This document shows, piece after piece, positions 22,720-34,416 of a DNA stretch of 64,000 bases. Numbering within the stretch: position 1 is the stretch's first letter; each line of letters begins with the position of its first letter. Position numbers and translations under genes: made by a program. The notes beneath the pieces are model-generated. The model was given only the letters and a program-made list of their open reading frames with translations. It searched no databases and had not been told where the DNA came from. This stretch comes from Mercenaria mercenaria (lineage: Eukaryota > Mollusca > Bivalvia > Venerida > Veneridae), in assembly GCF_021730395.1 (NCBI RefSeq), contig NC_069362.1:35606501-35670500 (forward strand), in the 5' to 3' direction.

Positions 22720-25213
22720 TTAGCTCACTTGTCACAAAGTGACAAGGTGAGCTTTTGTGATCGTGCGGTGTCCGTCGTCCGTCGTCCGTCCGTCTGTGCG
22801 TGCGTCTGTCCGTCCGTAAACTTTTGCTTGTGACCACTCTAGAGGTCACATTTTTCATGGGATCTTTATGAAAGTTGGTCAGAATGTTCATCTTGATGAT
22901 ATCTAGGTCAAGTTCGAAACTGGGTCACGTGCCATCAAAAACTAGGTCAGTAGGTCTAAAAGTAGAAAATCCTTGTGACCTCTCTAGAGGCCATATATTT
23001 CACAAGATCTTCATGAAAATTGGTCAGAATGTTCACCTTGATGATATCTAGGTCAAGTTCGAAACTGGGTCACGTTCCCTCAAAAACTAGGTCAGTAGGT
23101 CTAAAAATAGAAAAACCTTGTGACCTCTCTAGAGGCCATATATTTCACAAGATCTTCATGAAAATTGGTCAGAATGTTCACCTTGATGATATCTAGGTCA
23201 AGTTCGAAACTGGGTCATGTGCCGTCAAAAACTAGGTCAGTAGGTCAAATATTAGAAAAACCTTGTGACCTCTCTAAAGGCCATATTTTTCATTGGATCT
23301 GTATGAAAGTTGGTCTGAATGTTCATCTTGATGATATCTAGGTCAAGTTCGAAACTGGGTCACCTGCGGTCAAAAACTAGGTCAGTAGGGCTAAAAATAG
23401 AAAAACCTTGTGACCTCTCTAGAGGCCATATATTTCATGAGATCTTCATGAAAATTGGTCAGAATGTTCACCTTGATGATATCAAGGTCAAGTTCGAAAG
23501 TGGGTCACGTGCCGTCAAAAACTAGGTCAGTAGGTCAAATAATAGAAAAACCTTGTGACCTCTCTAGAGGCCATATATTTCACAAGATCTTCATGAAAAT
23601 TGGTCAGAATGTTCATCTCGATGATATCTAGGTCAAGTTCGAAACTGGGTCACGTTCCTTCAAAAACTAGGTCAGTAGGTCTAAAAATGGAAAACCTTGT
23701 GACCTCTCTAGAGGCCAAATATTTCATAAGATCTTCATGAAAATTGGTCAGAATGTTCACCTTGATGATATCTAGGTCAAGTTCGAAACTGGGTCACGTG
23801 CCTCAAAAACTAGGTCAGTAGGTCAAATAATAGAAAAACCTTGTGACCTCTCTAAAGGCCATATTTTTCATTGGATCTGTATGAAAGTTGGTCAGAATGT
23901 TCATCTTGATGATATCTAGGTCAAGTTCGAAACTGGGTCACCTGCGGTCAAAAACTAGGTCAGTAGGGCTAAAAATAGAAAAACCTTGTGACCACTGTAG
24001 AGGCCATATATTTTATGAGATCTTCATGAAAATTGGTCAGAATGTTCATCTTGATGATATCTAGGTCAAGTTCGAAACTGGGTCACGTGCCATCAAAAAC
24101 TAGGTCAGTAGGTCAAATAATAGAAAAACCTTGTGACCTCTCTAGAGGCCATATTTTTCATGGGATCTGTATGAAAGTTGGTCAGAATGTTCACCTTGAT
24201 GATATCTAGGTCAAGTTCGAAAGTGGGTCACGTGCCGTCAAAAACTAGGTCAGTAGGTCAAATAATAGAAAGACCTTATGACCTCTCTAAAGGCCATATT
24301 TTTCATGGGATCTATATGAAAATTGGTCTGAATGTTCATCTTGATGATATCTAGGTCAAGTTCGAAACAGGGTCATGTGCGGTCAAAAACTAGGTCAGTA
24401 GGTCTAAAAATAGAAAAACCTTGTGACCTCTCTAGAGGCCATACTTGTGAATGGATCTCCCTAAAAATTGGTCAGAATGTTCATCTTGATGATATCTAGG
24501 TCAAATTTGAAACTGGGTCATGTGCCATAAAAAACTAGGTCAGTAGGTCAAATAATAGAAAAACCTTGTGACCTCTCTAGAGGCCATACTTTTCATGGGA
24601 TCTGTATGAAAGTTGGTCTGAATGTTCATCTTTATGATATGTAGGTCAAATTTGAAACTGGGTCAACTGCTATCAAAAACTAGGTCAGTAGGTCTAAAAT
24701 TATTAAAATCTTTTGACCTCTCTAGAGGCCATATTTTTCAATGGATCTTCATGAAAATTGATCTGAACATTCACCTTGATGATATCTAGGTCAGTTTCAA
24801 AACTGGGTCACGTGCGGTCAAAAACTAGGCCAGTAGGTATAAAAATAGAAAAACCTTGTGACCTCTCTAGAGGCCATATTTTTCATGAGATCTTCATGAA
24901 AATTAGTGAGAATGTTCACCTTGATGATATCTATATAAAGTTCAAAACAGGGTCACGTACCTTCGAAAACTAGGTCAATAGGTCAAATAATAGAAAAACC
25001 TTGTGACCTCTCTAGAGACCATATTTTTCAATGGATCTTCATGAAAATTGGTCAGAATTTTTATCTTGATAATATCTAGGTCAAGTTCAAAACTGGGTCA
25101 CATGAGCTCAAAAACTAGGTCACTATGTCAAATAATAGAAAAAAGGACGTCATACTCAAAACTGGGTCATGTGGGAAGAGGTGAGCGATTCAGGACCATC
25201 ATGGTCCTCTTGT
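22720..25213 (+). mobile_element. Helentron-like/pearl-type element, 145-bp core, about 16 copies
   Basis: The start is TTTTAGCTCACTTGTCAC, a hairpin with AAGTGACAAGGTGAGCT, followed by GTGATCG and a GTCC microsatellite. The core has a 145-bp period and contains GGTCAGAATGTTCA, CTTGATGATATCTAGGTCAA, CTAGGTCAGTAGGTC and CCTTGTGACCTCTCTAGAGG. The end is GGTGAGCGATTCAGG, then the hairpin AGGACCATCATGGTCCT, then CTTGTT. A second complete copy lies at 42935-44686. It is non-coding, and small frames such as 23319-23525 are array by-products. Confidence 0.85.
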
Positions 25214-25361
25214 TCTTCAAAAGTGTCCCTCTTACAGACGTAAGAAGCCGTTTCGCTAGGACGAACACCAATATTGTCCGAGGCGAAGCCAAGGATAAAA
25301 TTGGTGTTCGTCCTAGCGAAACGGCTTCTTACGTCTGTAAGAGGACACTTTTGAAGAAAAA
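25214..25361. repeat. Long hairpin 6 at the end of the tandem-core element
   Basis: The arms of about 60 bp (TTCTTCAAAAGTGTCC... and CGTTTCGCTAGGACGAACAC) pair with 25300-25361. The hairpin abuts the CTCTTGTT terminus of the preceding element exactly. A related AGGACACTTTT motif appears near 29210-29260. Confidence 0.8.
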
Positions 25362-25820
25362 CGAGTAACTGTATCTGACTTATACGACGATAATTGTACA
25401 GAATATATTAATGAATGAATAAGTAAATGAATAGAATTTTTTTTTCGAAAGATAAACATTAAATTATTATCGTGTGCCTTTCTAAATATACTGTATCAAC
25501 TAGTGGTATAACCCGAAATTTTCGTGCATTCAAATTTCAAACGGGTGGCTGTACATGTTTGTACATTGATATACATCACTACATGATATACAAGTTCTAA
25601 AAATGACAGACGCTTTTTGAACGAGGAAACGAACGAACAGGACGAAATCCCAGACCTCTTAGTACCATCCTTGACTGTTTACATTGAGGCATCGGAGCTC
25701 CATTGCTGGATGTGTCATTTTGTAATGTAGGTACGATATATTTTATCTGTTTATAAATATTACGTTTCAGTAGTCAAATAGAGGTTTGTTGTGATTTTAA
25801 TCTTGGTGTATAATATCTGT
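25362..25820. other. Short unique stretch, nothing recognised
   Basis: It is AT-rich sequence between hairpin 6 and TIR-family copy 2. No exon or repeat was identified. Confidence 0.4.
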
Positions 25821-28061
25821 TATTGTCCGTAAGTATTGACCTGGCACTCATTAATCTTCGCCAATATGTTCGGGTGTTTTCGTTAATTTACGCAATATTA
25901 GTATCCTGAAAGTACCTATATTCGCAGTGGAGAATCACATGATCAAAATAATCTCTAAACCAAAATAAATTTATGAATAATATGGGATGAAATTGAAGCA
26001 ACTTTTGCTGTAAATCTAAAATATAGCCTATCATATGGCAACATATATGTATCCTAAAACTACATAGATTTCAATCACAATCACTTCCTCAGATTATCTA
26101 GGACACTTCAAGAAACTGAGACTTCTTATTTTCCTTAGTGTTTGTAATTACAGGATATCTATCACTATTGTCAACTACATAATAATTTAACAACTTTCAT
26201 TAATCTTATGTTAGTCTATGTTTAAATTTTATATAATATCCTGGTATGAAACTTATTCATGTTCTTCAAAATATAACTTTTGTTTAGAGATTATTTTTTA
26301 TGCCCCCGGCATCTACTGATGCGGGAGGCATATAGTGATCGTCCTGTCCGTCTGTCCCTTCGTTCGTCCGTCCGTCCGTCCGTACAAGGTTAACCAAATG
26401 GGACCGTTTTTTCTAGCATCAATACCCCTTACTAGAATGACTTGATACTAATGCAGATGTAACCTGTGACCATTCCTCATCTTTAGACATCACCTGACCT
26501 AAGTTTGACCTTGATCTCATTTTGGACTTAGGTTGCTTTATATGGGCCATCTCTTGGTTAACCAAATGGGACCGTTTCGTCTAGCATCAATACCCCTTAC
26601 TAGAATGACTTAATACTAATGCAGATGTAACCTGTGACCATTCCTCATCTTCAGACATCACCTGACCTCCGTTTGACCTTGACCTCATTTTGGACTTAGG
26701 TTGCTTTATATGGGCCATCTCTTGGTTAACCAAATGGGACCGTTTCATCTAGCATCAATACCCCTTACTAGAATGACTTGATACTAATGCAGATGTAACC
26801 TGTGACCATTCCTCATCTTCAGACATCACCTTACCTCAGTTTGACCTTGAACTTGACCTCATTTTGGACTTAGGTTGCTTTATATGGGACATCTCTTGGT
26901 TAACCAAATAGGACCGTTTCGTCTAGCATCAATACCCCTTACTAGAATGACTTGATACTAATGCAGATGTAACCTGTGACCATTCCTCATCTTCAGACAT
27001 CACCTGTCCTCCGTTTGACCTTGACCTCATTTTGGACTTAGGTTGCTTTATATGGGCCATCTCTTGGTTAACCAAATGGGACCGTTTCGTCTAGCATCAA
27101 TACCCCTTACTAGAATGACTTGATACTAATGCAGATGTAACCTGTGACCATTCCTCATCTTCAGACATCACCTGACCTCAGTTTGACCTTGAACTTGACC
27201 TCATTTTGGACTTAGGTTGCTTTATATGGGACATCTCTTGGTTAACCAGATAGGACCGTTTCGTCTAGCATCAATACCCCTTACTAGAATGACTTGATAC
27301 TAATGCAGATGTAACCTGTGACCATTCCTCATCTTCAGACATCACCTGACCTCAGTTTGACCTTGAACTCGTTTTGGACTTAGGTTGCTTTGTATCGACA
27401 AGGATGCCACCGGGGGCATCAAGCGTTTGTTGAACGCAGCTCCTTGTTGTTTTTTTTTTAATACTAAAGTAACATGTAAAATAAATCGATGACACGGTGG
27501 CGTAGAGGTAAGGTGTCTGACTTCCACGCACATTACCACGGGTTCGAAATCACTTACTGAATAGATGTCTTTTTTTTTTAATTTAATGTACTGTAATGTT
27601 ATCGTTTACATTTTTTATGTATCATATTTTATGAATTTTAATTGTTTTCTCTTGTTGTATTTTTTTCTGGAACGCTGGTGACAGGTAATTTGTCTTTTTT
27701 TTATCTAAGATACTTTTAAAACAATTTTATTCCACATTTTTACAACGGGTAAATATAATTACTCTTAATAAATGAACCATAATATCACGATACGTTTGAT
27801 CAAATGAGTAGTAAGTCTGCATAGAAAATTTGGGGAAAAAAGGTATGGTCAGACGTAGGACTCGAACCCACAATCCTGATATTGTGATATTGACAGGTAA
27901 ACGCTTTGTCCGTACAGCTACCTGCACATGTGACAGTTTATTAGTTAAGAATGATACATGTAATATTTAGTTATATCGCTATCTATGTTCGGACACCGAA
28001 AATTAATTTACAAAAATATACGGAATATTCATGAGTGCCAGGTCAATACTTACGGACAATA
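25821..28061. mobile_element. TIR family copy 2 with two tRNA-like modules and a nested element
   Basis: The terminal inverted repeats are TATTGTCCGTAAGTATTGAC at 25821 and its mirror at about 28061, followed inward by CTGGCACTCAT. Inside lie a plus-strand tRNA-like module at 27488-27560 (GGTGGCGTAGAGGTAAGGTG, later GGGTTCGAAATC) and a minus-strand one at 27845-27930 (B box GGTTCGAGTCC), pointing at each other. A tandem-core element (26297-27451) is inserted in the left half. No transposase is present, so it is non-autonomous. Confidence 0.7.
26297..27451 (+). mobile_element. Helentron-like tandem-core element, about 166-bp core, six copies
   Basis: It starts TATGCCCCCGGCATCTACTG with GGAGGCATATAGTGATCG and GTCC repeats. 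The core contains GGTTAACCAAATGGGACCG, CTTACTAGAATGACTTGATA and CATCACCTGACCTC. It ends CCACCGGGGGCATCAAGCG and then CTCCTTGTTG. The subterminal ATGCCCCCGG and CCGGGGGCAT are inverted. A degraded copy lies at 46690-47045. Confidence 0.8.
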
Positions 28062-29861
28062 GCAATTCACTCGCCTTAATGTTTTAAAAACAGCCTGTTA
28101 AACAAAAAAAAGGCCACAAGAGGTAAAGTGAGCTATGTAGGCTCACAAAAAGAATGGTTACTAAGCTCAACTGAGGACATAATGCTCTTTAAGGATCGAT
28201 GAATGCCGGCTCCATGTTTATATTGATTACCTTGCTAAATCATTATGTATCTAACTTAAACACAATACTCAAACAAATATCACCAGGCAGAGTGTTATTT
28301 ATAAGCAAATAACAAATTGTTTACTTTTCTCGCGAGAAATTAAAAATATTTAGGGCCTAATATAAATAATATTTGATTAGGTGTAGAAAACAGTCGTTTG
28401 TTATCGCTTATCTTTTGGTAATCTGTGTTCCTTCAATAAAGTTCGGTTATGTTCTTATAAAGTTACGTTACACAAGATTATTAGTAATTCTGATATGCTT
28501 GTCTCTGTTAAAACAAGTTTATACGAGAATGACATCACCTTAACGTGCGGTTACGTCAAAGTTTATGTTGCGACCAAAAAAGAGCGCTACTACATCTTAT
28601 CTATTGTTTTAGATAAAGGGCATATAAGAATCGAAATAATATATAGCAAACCGTGTTTTAACACTATTTATACACTCGGGCGGTAATAAGTCGTACAAAT
28701 AAGTTCTGTGCGTGATTGACAGGACGGCAACAGTACGATGGTGAAGAACAAAGATGCGATGGCAGAGCACGACAGTACAATGGACTGTCACCATCATACT
28801 GACGCGCTCCACCATCGGACTGTCGTGTTATCGTCATCGTACTATCGCGCTTCGTCATGGTACAGTCGTACCTTCGCCTTCACAGGGAGCAGTCGCTGGC
28901 CTTAACGGAACACCGTAGTTTTCACATGGCGCGACCCACTTAATTTTTCATTTGTCAGGTATTGCAGTTCGGTCTAAAGCTATCATTGCCGTTCTGTTTA
29001 TAAGTTGAAATTAATAATTCTTTCTTATGTTGTTTAACAAGCTTTTTTTGCATTGCGATTCTAAATTATTGATACCTTCAACAGAAGATAGTCAAAAATT
29101 AATTCACCTTGAAAAGGGACATTCTTACATCAGGCGCAGTTTATGACTTTGTTCACGATTTTCACATGCAGGTAGTTAACTGATAGATTGCGTTAATACA
29201 GGACACTTCTATTTATAAAGTGTCCGCTTACAACCGTAAGAGGACACTTTTACAATAGCTCTGCTGGGGGTATAGTCCTATAAGTCAAGTATACATTCCT
29301 TATTGATTATAGATTTGTCTACCTTCTTACAGCCACTACCTGTTTATATAATATTCAGAATGGACCAGTGGCTGAGTCAGTGGGGTAGTGTGCCTGTCTT
29401 ATAGGTGTCTTGGGTTCAGTACTCTGACAATGGTGTAATTTTATCATGCATATCATTAATCCAAGGTATTTTTGTAATTAAATGTCCTTAGATCTAGTAT
29501 TGTCAGTACAAGTAAATTTCATGTCAATGCAAACTACTGTTCAATATGCTTCATTAACAGTAAGTTTCTTCAGCTGTCTGTCCGAGTCCAGAGTATCATT
29601 TTTCACCAGCCAAGCACTTAATAATTGATACAATTAATATTTTATTTGCACATAAATACAACACATAGGTACACTTTTTATAATGTTATAAATATTCTTG
29701 TTATTTATGTGGATCAATACATATACTGTATATACCTAAATGTTGTCTGTTTATGTAATGCTGACTTGATATATATATATATAAAAATGTATCTGTTACC
29801 AGCACTGATTGTGTATTCTGTAAAATATTTTACTTTCCTCAAAAAAACAACAACAACTATT
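28062..29861. other. Unique stretch with a short minisatellite, no gene recognised
   Basis: 28720-28880 contains repeated ACAGTACGATGG / CACCATCGTACTGTCG-type words in both orientations. The small frames at 28495-28858 lie over it. The rest shows nothing recognisable. Confidence 0.45.
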
Positions 29862-29925
29862 GAAGCGTCCTGGTGCCAGCAGAGAGATTTAAATTTGTCT
29901 TACGTACGACTTACTATCTCCTACG

Positions 29926-30215
29926 TAGGAGTTAGTATCTCCTACGTAGGACTTAGTATCTCCTACGTAGGACTTAGTATCTCCTAGGTAGTACTTAATA
30001 TCTCCTATGTAGGACATAGTATCTCCTACGTAGGACATATTAAGTACTACGTAGGAGTTAGTATCTCCTACGTAGGAGTTAGTATCTCCTACGTAGGACT
30101 TAGTATCTCCTACGTAGGACATATTATCTCCTACGTAGGACATATTATCTCCTACGTAGGACTTCGTATCTCCTATGTAGGACTTAGTATCTCCTACGTA
30201 GGAGTTAGTAACTCG
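29926..30215 (-). repeat. 21-bp TACGTA array, left TIR (about 14 units)
   Basis: Units of 21 bp contain the perfect palindrome TCCTACGTAGGA followed by a 9-bp spacer (GTTAGTATC or variants). Some units have AGTACTACGTAGG. It is inverted relative to 33250-33895. The frames reading SYVGDTK repeats are by-products. Confidence 0.95.
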
Positions 30216-30220
30216 TACGT

Positions 30221-30793
30221 ATGTCACTGACTAAAAGACTCTCAAGCATGACATATTTTGCATCTGGTATGAAATACCGTGAACTGTTACTTTGTCTTGA
30301 AAAAATAAATGGGTTTAAAGTTTCTTTACGAAGCCTTAAACGGATATTGTCACGTATGAAGTTATTTAGACGCATAAATAAAAGTGTTGAACTTAGTGTT
30401 GCTCTCTGTGTCATGGAAAATGTAATGACATCCAGCAAACAACTTGGATACAAGATGATGCATCAGAAACTCCTTCAAGAGGGTTATGTTGTTACACAGG
30501 AAACAGTTCGCCTGATGATGCATATTTTTGACAAAGAAGGTATTGAACAGAGAAGGAGAACTCGTCTTCAATGTCGGATGTACCTGAATCTTGGACCTAA
30601 TTATTTATGGCATATCGACGGGTATGATAAATTGAAACCGTACGGGCTGTGTATCAAAGGAGCTATCGATGGATTTTCTCGTTTCGTAATATGGCTTGAG
30701 GTGCACAAAACAAACAGCGATCCTAAGATAATTGCTGGTTATTTTATGAATGCTGTTAAACGTTTGCAAGGCTGTCCAACGCGTGCTAAATAA
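30221..30793 (+). CDS. Integrase-like (rve-type) transposase, truncated
   Basis: This 190-codon frame begins a few bases inside the left array. It has a helical N-terminal part (about residues 20-100, with LGYKMMHQKL and VTQETVRLMMHIFD), then GPNYLWHIDGYDKLKPYG, where the first catalytic Asp is near residue 133, then AIDGFSRFVIWLEV and TNSDPKIIAGYF. This signature is typical of IS3EU-type eukaryotic transposases related to bacterial IS3 (family knowledge; the assignment to IS3EU is from memory). The frame ends before the rest of the catalytic core, so the protein cannot be functional. Confidence 0.7.
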   Translation: MSLTKRLSSMTYFASGMKYRELLLCLEKINGFKVSLRSLKRILSRMKLFRRINKSVELSVALCVMENVMTSSKQLGYKMMHQKLLQEGYVVTQETVRLMMHIFDKEGIEQRRRTRLQCRMYLNLGPNYLWHIDGYDKLKPYGLCIKGAIDGFSRFVIWLEVHKTNSDPKIIAGYFMNAVKRLQGCPTRAK

Positions 30794-31277
30794 TTAAACA
30801 TCTCCCTTCTTTCAATGTCTAACACAAACTTCCTAAGTATGGATTAAAGACACATTTGACCAATTTCTGAATTTGACAGATGAAGTAGTCAATAAATTTG
30901 TTTTAATATATATTTTGAACATTTTATTTTTTTTTGTATTTTTTTTTTTTGTATTTTTGGGGGACTATGTAGTTTGGGTATAGTCACACTGCGATACCCC
31001 CAAGGTGCACTTCTAGGCATTGCTCCAGGCATGGGCAGACATCAGGTTACAACCGCCGACATTCCATAAGCCAACCAGGCGGTTTATGAGCATGAAGAAT
31101 TGAAACATGTCATGTGAGGTTTCGAACCTTTACCATTCGGCTATAGAGGCCTCTCTTGAAATTATGTAGAGAGTTCAAAAGTATGATTAAAGTATATCAT
31201 GAAAGTTACTAAATATAATGACCGCCAGTTATTGATTTGGCCGATTGTGTGATTTGATTAATAAACTTTATCTTAAT

Positions 31278-31488
31278 AAAGGCACTGACCTACACATTTT
31301 GGCTAAAAATGGTTGTTCTTAAAAATTGAAGTTCGGTCATACTATAGACATTAAAATTCAAGTTTTTGTTTCTAAACTTATAATCCTTAATCTACTCAGT
31401 CAAGAAAAAAAGATGCCAGAGCCGGGAATCGAACCCGGGCCGCCATGGCAATGAAAAATTTCCTGCTGTCTTTAACAATACTGTGAAA
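31278..31488. mobile_element. Dispersed repeat with a tRNA-like end
   Basis: The left part (AAAGGCACTGACCTACACAT, then TTTGGCTAAAAATGG) matches 11257 and 51388. The right part (31415-31450) contains GGGAATCGAACCCGGGC, the reverse of a tRNA T-arm/B box. It is SINE-like on the minus strand and is not a functional tRNA gene, because no complete cloverleaf is present. Confidence 0.5.
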
Positions 31489-31675
31489 TCATTAATATTC
31501 GTGGGGGACCAAATTTCGTGGATTTCATGGTTGAGTCAATCCACGAAATTTTATCCCAACGAACAAGTATTATTCCCATAAATAATATATTCAAAAGTTG
31601 AAATCCACGAATTCATATCCCCACAAAATTGCCGTTTAGACCAAAACCACGTAATTTTATGCCCGTGAAAAGATA
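31489..31675. mobile_element. MITE-like element starting TACTGTGAAATCATT
   Basis: It shares its first 15 bases with the MITE at 50093-50291. Inside are several inverted words such as TTTCGTGGATTTCATGG and CCACGAAATTTT. The right end is diverged. Confidence 0.5.
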
Positions 31676-31864
31676 GTTAAAACAACTAGTTCTCATTTGT
31701 TTCAATAACATATAATCTGTCAGTAATTAATTCAAAGCTTTCTTAAGCGGTATTAGCATTAATTTCTTGATACTGGTACCTAAAATTTCTCTTTTTTCTG
31801 TTGTCGTATGATCTCAAGGACAGTGCCTTGAATAATCAATATCTATTAGGAGTTATCATCATTT

Positions 31865-32099
31865 GAGCTGCGCCATGAGAAAACCAACATAGTGGCTTTG
31901 TGATCAGCATGGGTCCAGACCAACCTGCGCATCCGCGCAGTCTGGTCAGGACCCATGCTGTTTGCTTTCAAAGCCTATTGCAATTAGAGAGACCATTAGT
32001 GAACAGCATGGATACTGACCAGACTGTGTGGATGCATAGGCTGGTCTGTATCCATGCTGGTCGCAAAGCCACTGTGTTGGTTTTCTCATGGCACGGCTC
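31865..32099. mobile_element. MITE of about 235 bp built of nested inverted repeats
   Basis: The ends GAGCTGCGCCATGAGAAAAC and TTTTCTCATGGCACGGCTC are inverted. Inside are two further inverted blocks around CAGCATGGGTCCAGACC and CTGACCAGACTG. The type is common in bivalve genomes (recollection). It produces spurious frames on both strands. Confidence 0.8.
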
Positions 32100-32498
32100 A
32101 TTTCTTTTTCTACAGTCAGGCCAAGCATTAACTAGTTACAGGAAATTACTGTACATGCATCTAAAGCATGATTTAACATGATAATAAACTATTGATACTT
32201 TTTTGTATCAAACACTCATTTCTACTTTATTTGCATATTAAAGATGATACATTTATGAAGTTTATTAAAGTATAAAGTTCATTAACACCTCTCCCATTCA
32301 TCTGGTAATAAAAGGTACTCATTGGCAAGCATTTCATTATGCAAACTGTGAAGGTCATAAAGGATATTCTATGATCCAGGGCACTGGAGTCAATCAAGGG
32401 TTATGTTACATCATGAACACATTGCAACGATCTCTAATGAGATGGTGATTATTATAGCTGGGATGAAAACTGCCTAGCGCAGATCGATCGCATTTGTC

Positions 32499-32615
32499 CA
32501 GTCGTTAGAGTCAGAGGTAAGACCGTAAGGTAAGAGGTATTGATTTTTTTTCAGAAAGTGGTATCAGAGAGGATTGATTTTATGGCCAAGTGCTTTACAT
32601 TTAATGACTCTAACG
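32499..32615. repeat. Short inverted pair about 100 bp apart
   Basis: CAGTCGTTAGAGTCA near 32499 is mirrored by TGACTCTAACGACTG near 32600. It may be a small MITE. Nothing else is recognisable between 32100 and 33250. Confidence 0.4.
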
Positions 32616-33249
32616 ACTGATGCGAGTCTATAGTGTTCCGAAAAACTAATGTCAAATCAACTTGTGGTCCGACGGTTTTGCTTTCTTTAACATGGTGTGT
32701 GTATCTTCTATATATTGTATATGTTGTTAAAAAGATGGAGAATAGAATAGTATTTAAATAAAGTGAAGCATTTTTTGACAGTAAAATCTTTTAATTACCG
32801 AATATCACGGCGAATTTGTAGGTTTCAGTCATTAAATCTGGTTATCCTTTGTTTTGTTAAGTGTATGCCTAGAGAGAAGAAATTAAGGACGAGTAACTTG
32901 GTAAACATGATTTATTCCCCTGTATCGCTCTTCACAGTAGAGGCTATATTTTTTTTAATATAAGAGCTAATTTCATGCGAAATAACCTTTACAATTTTGT
33001 TTGATCAGAGTGACTAGATGAAAGAATAATTGACTAGATGAAACTAAATCTTATAGAACATTGATAATCGTGTCATGCAATCAGGTCTATATAAATTCGT
33101 TCTTTGTTATTGGTTAGAAACAGTGGTTAAGAGATAATTTCACTGATTGCAATGAAAAGCTATTTATTTAAGCCCCTTCTCGAGACAACACATAAAATAC
33201 AAGAATATAAATAGTTTAGAAAATAATTAATAAAATATTGCAATAAATG

Positions 33250-33895
33250 CCATTACGTATGAGTTACTAAGTCCTACGTAGGAGATACTAAGTCCTACGT
33301 AGGAGATAATATATCCTACGTAGGAGATACTAAATCCTACGTAGGAGATACTATGTCCTACGTAGGAGATATTAAGTACTACGTAGGAGATACTAAGTCC
33401 TACGTAGGAGATACTAACTCCTACGTAGGAGATATTAAGTACTACGTAGGAGATACTAAGTCCTACGTAGGAGATACTATGTCCTACGTAGGAGATACTA
33501 AGTCCTACGTAGGAGATACTAACTCCTACGTAGTACTTAATATCTCCTATGTAGGAGATAATACATCCTACATAGGAGATACTAAGTCCTACGTAGGAGA
33601 TACTATGTCCTACTTAGGAGATATTAAGTACTACGTAGGAGATCCTATGTCCTACGTAGGAGATACTAACTCCTACGTAGGAGATACTAAGTCCTACGTA
33701 GGAGATACTAACTCCTACGTAGTACTTATTATCTCCTACGTAGGAGATACTATGTCCTACGTAGGAGATATTAAGTACTACGTAGGAGATACTATGTCCT
33801 ACGTAGGAGATACTAAGTCCTACGTAGGAGATGCTAACTCCTACGTAGGAGATACTAACTCCTACGTAGGAGATAGTAAGTCGTACGTAAGACAA
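33250..33895 (+). repeat. 21-bp TACGTA array, right TIR (about 30 units)
   Basis: It has the same unit as 29926-30215 in the opposite orientation, and is about twice as long. The 182-codon frame at 33353-33901 is an array by-product. Confidence 0.95.
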
Positions 33896-34127
33896 ATTTA
33901 AATCTCTCTGCTGGCACCAGGACGCTTCCATAAACAACGGAATATTACTACAAGCAAGATAACATTATTTCAACATTATTTTACTTTATCAATATATCTC
34001 AACAGAATATAATATGGACCCAATAAAGATAAAAACTTGTGGAATAAAGTATCCAAAAAAGAATGTGCCCACAACTACAAAATATCAGTCCAGAACTTAA
34101 GCTTATGTATTTATCATGGCTATTAAG

Positions 34128-34416
34128 TTTGTTTGTTTGTTTTGGGTTTAACGCCGTTTTTCAACAGTATTTCAGTCATGTAACAGCGGGCAGTTAACCT
34201 AACCAGTGTTCCTGGATTCTGTACCAGTACAAACCTGTTCTCCGCAAGTAACTGCCAACTTCCCCACATGAATCAGAGGTGGAGGACTAATGATTTCAGA
34301 CACAATGTCGTTTATCAAATAGTCACGGAGAACATACGCCCCGCCCGAGGATCGAACTCGCGACCCCGCGATCCGTAGACCAACGCTCTTACTTACTGAG
34401 CTAAGCGGGCGGGCTC
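34128..34416 (-). mobile_element. tRNA-derived SINE with 13-bp target duplication
   Basis: Read on the minus strand, the head is GCCCGCCCGCTTAGCTCAGT (A box), then GCGAGTTCGATCC (B box), followed by a conserved body and a tail of GTTTG/CAAAC repeats. Perfect flanking repeats CATGGCTATTAAG lie at 34115-34127 and 34417-34429, showing insertion by target-primed retroposition. Truncated relatives lie at 21556-21750 and 36522-36665. Confidence 0.9.

Larger units (their letters stand above)
29862..33928 (+). mobile_element. 4.07-kb TIR transposon with integrase-type transposase (IS3EU-like)
   Basis: The terminal inverted repeats are nearly perfect: GAAGCGTCCTGGTGCCAGCA, continuing AGAGATTTAAATTTGTC and TTACGTACGACTTA, at 29862 and mirrored to 33928. 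Each TIR runs inward into an array of 21-bp units built on TCCTACGTAGGA. The integrase frame starts at the inner edge of the left array. The interior also holds at least three smaller repeats (31278, 31489, 31865). A clear target duplication was not found. The frame is truncated, so this copy looks inactive. Confidence 0.8.

Noticed and set aside
22720-25213. CRISPR-like regular repeats
   Set aside because: The 145-bp units are tandem with no unique spacers, and the genome is eukaryotic.
27488-27560. Possible tRNA gene
   Set aside because: A- and B-box-like words are present, but no full cloverleaf with paired acceptor stem is seen. It is better explained as a tRNA-derived module of the TIR element.
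31415-31450. Possible minus-strand tRNA
   Set aside because: Only the T-arm half is tRNA-like and the flanks match dispersed repeats at 11257 and 51388.
33353-33901. 182-codon frame of SYVGDTK-type repeats, and the 112-codon mirror at 29889-30227
   Set aside because: They are translations of the 21-bp TACGTA arrays in the TIRs. The period is divisible by 3, so open frames are expected.
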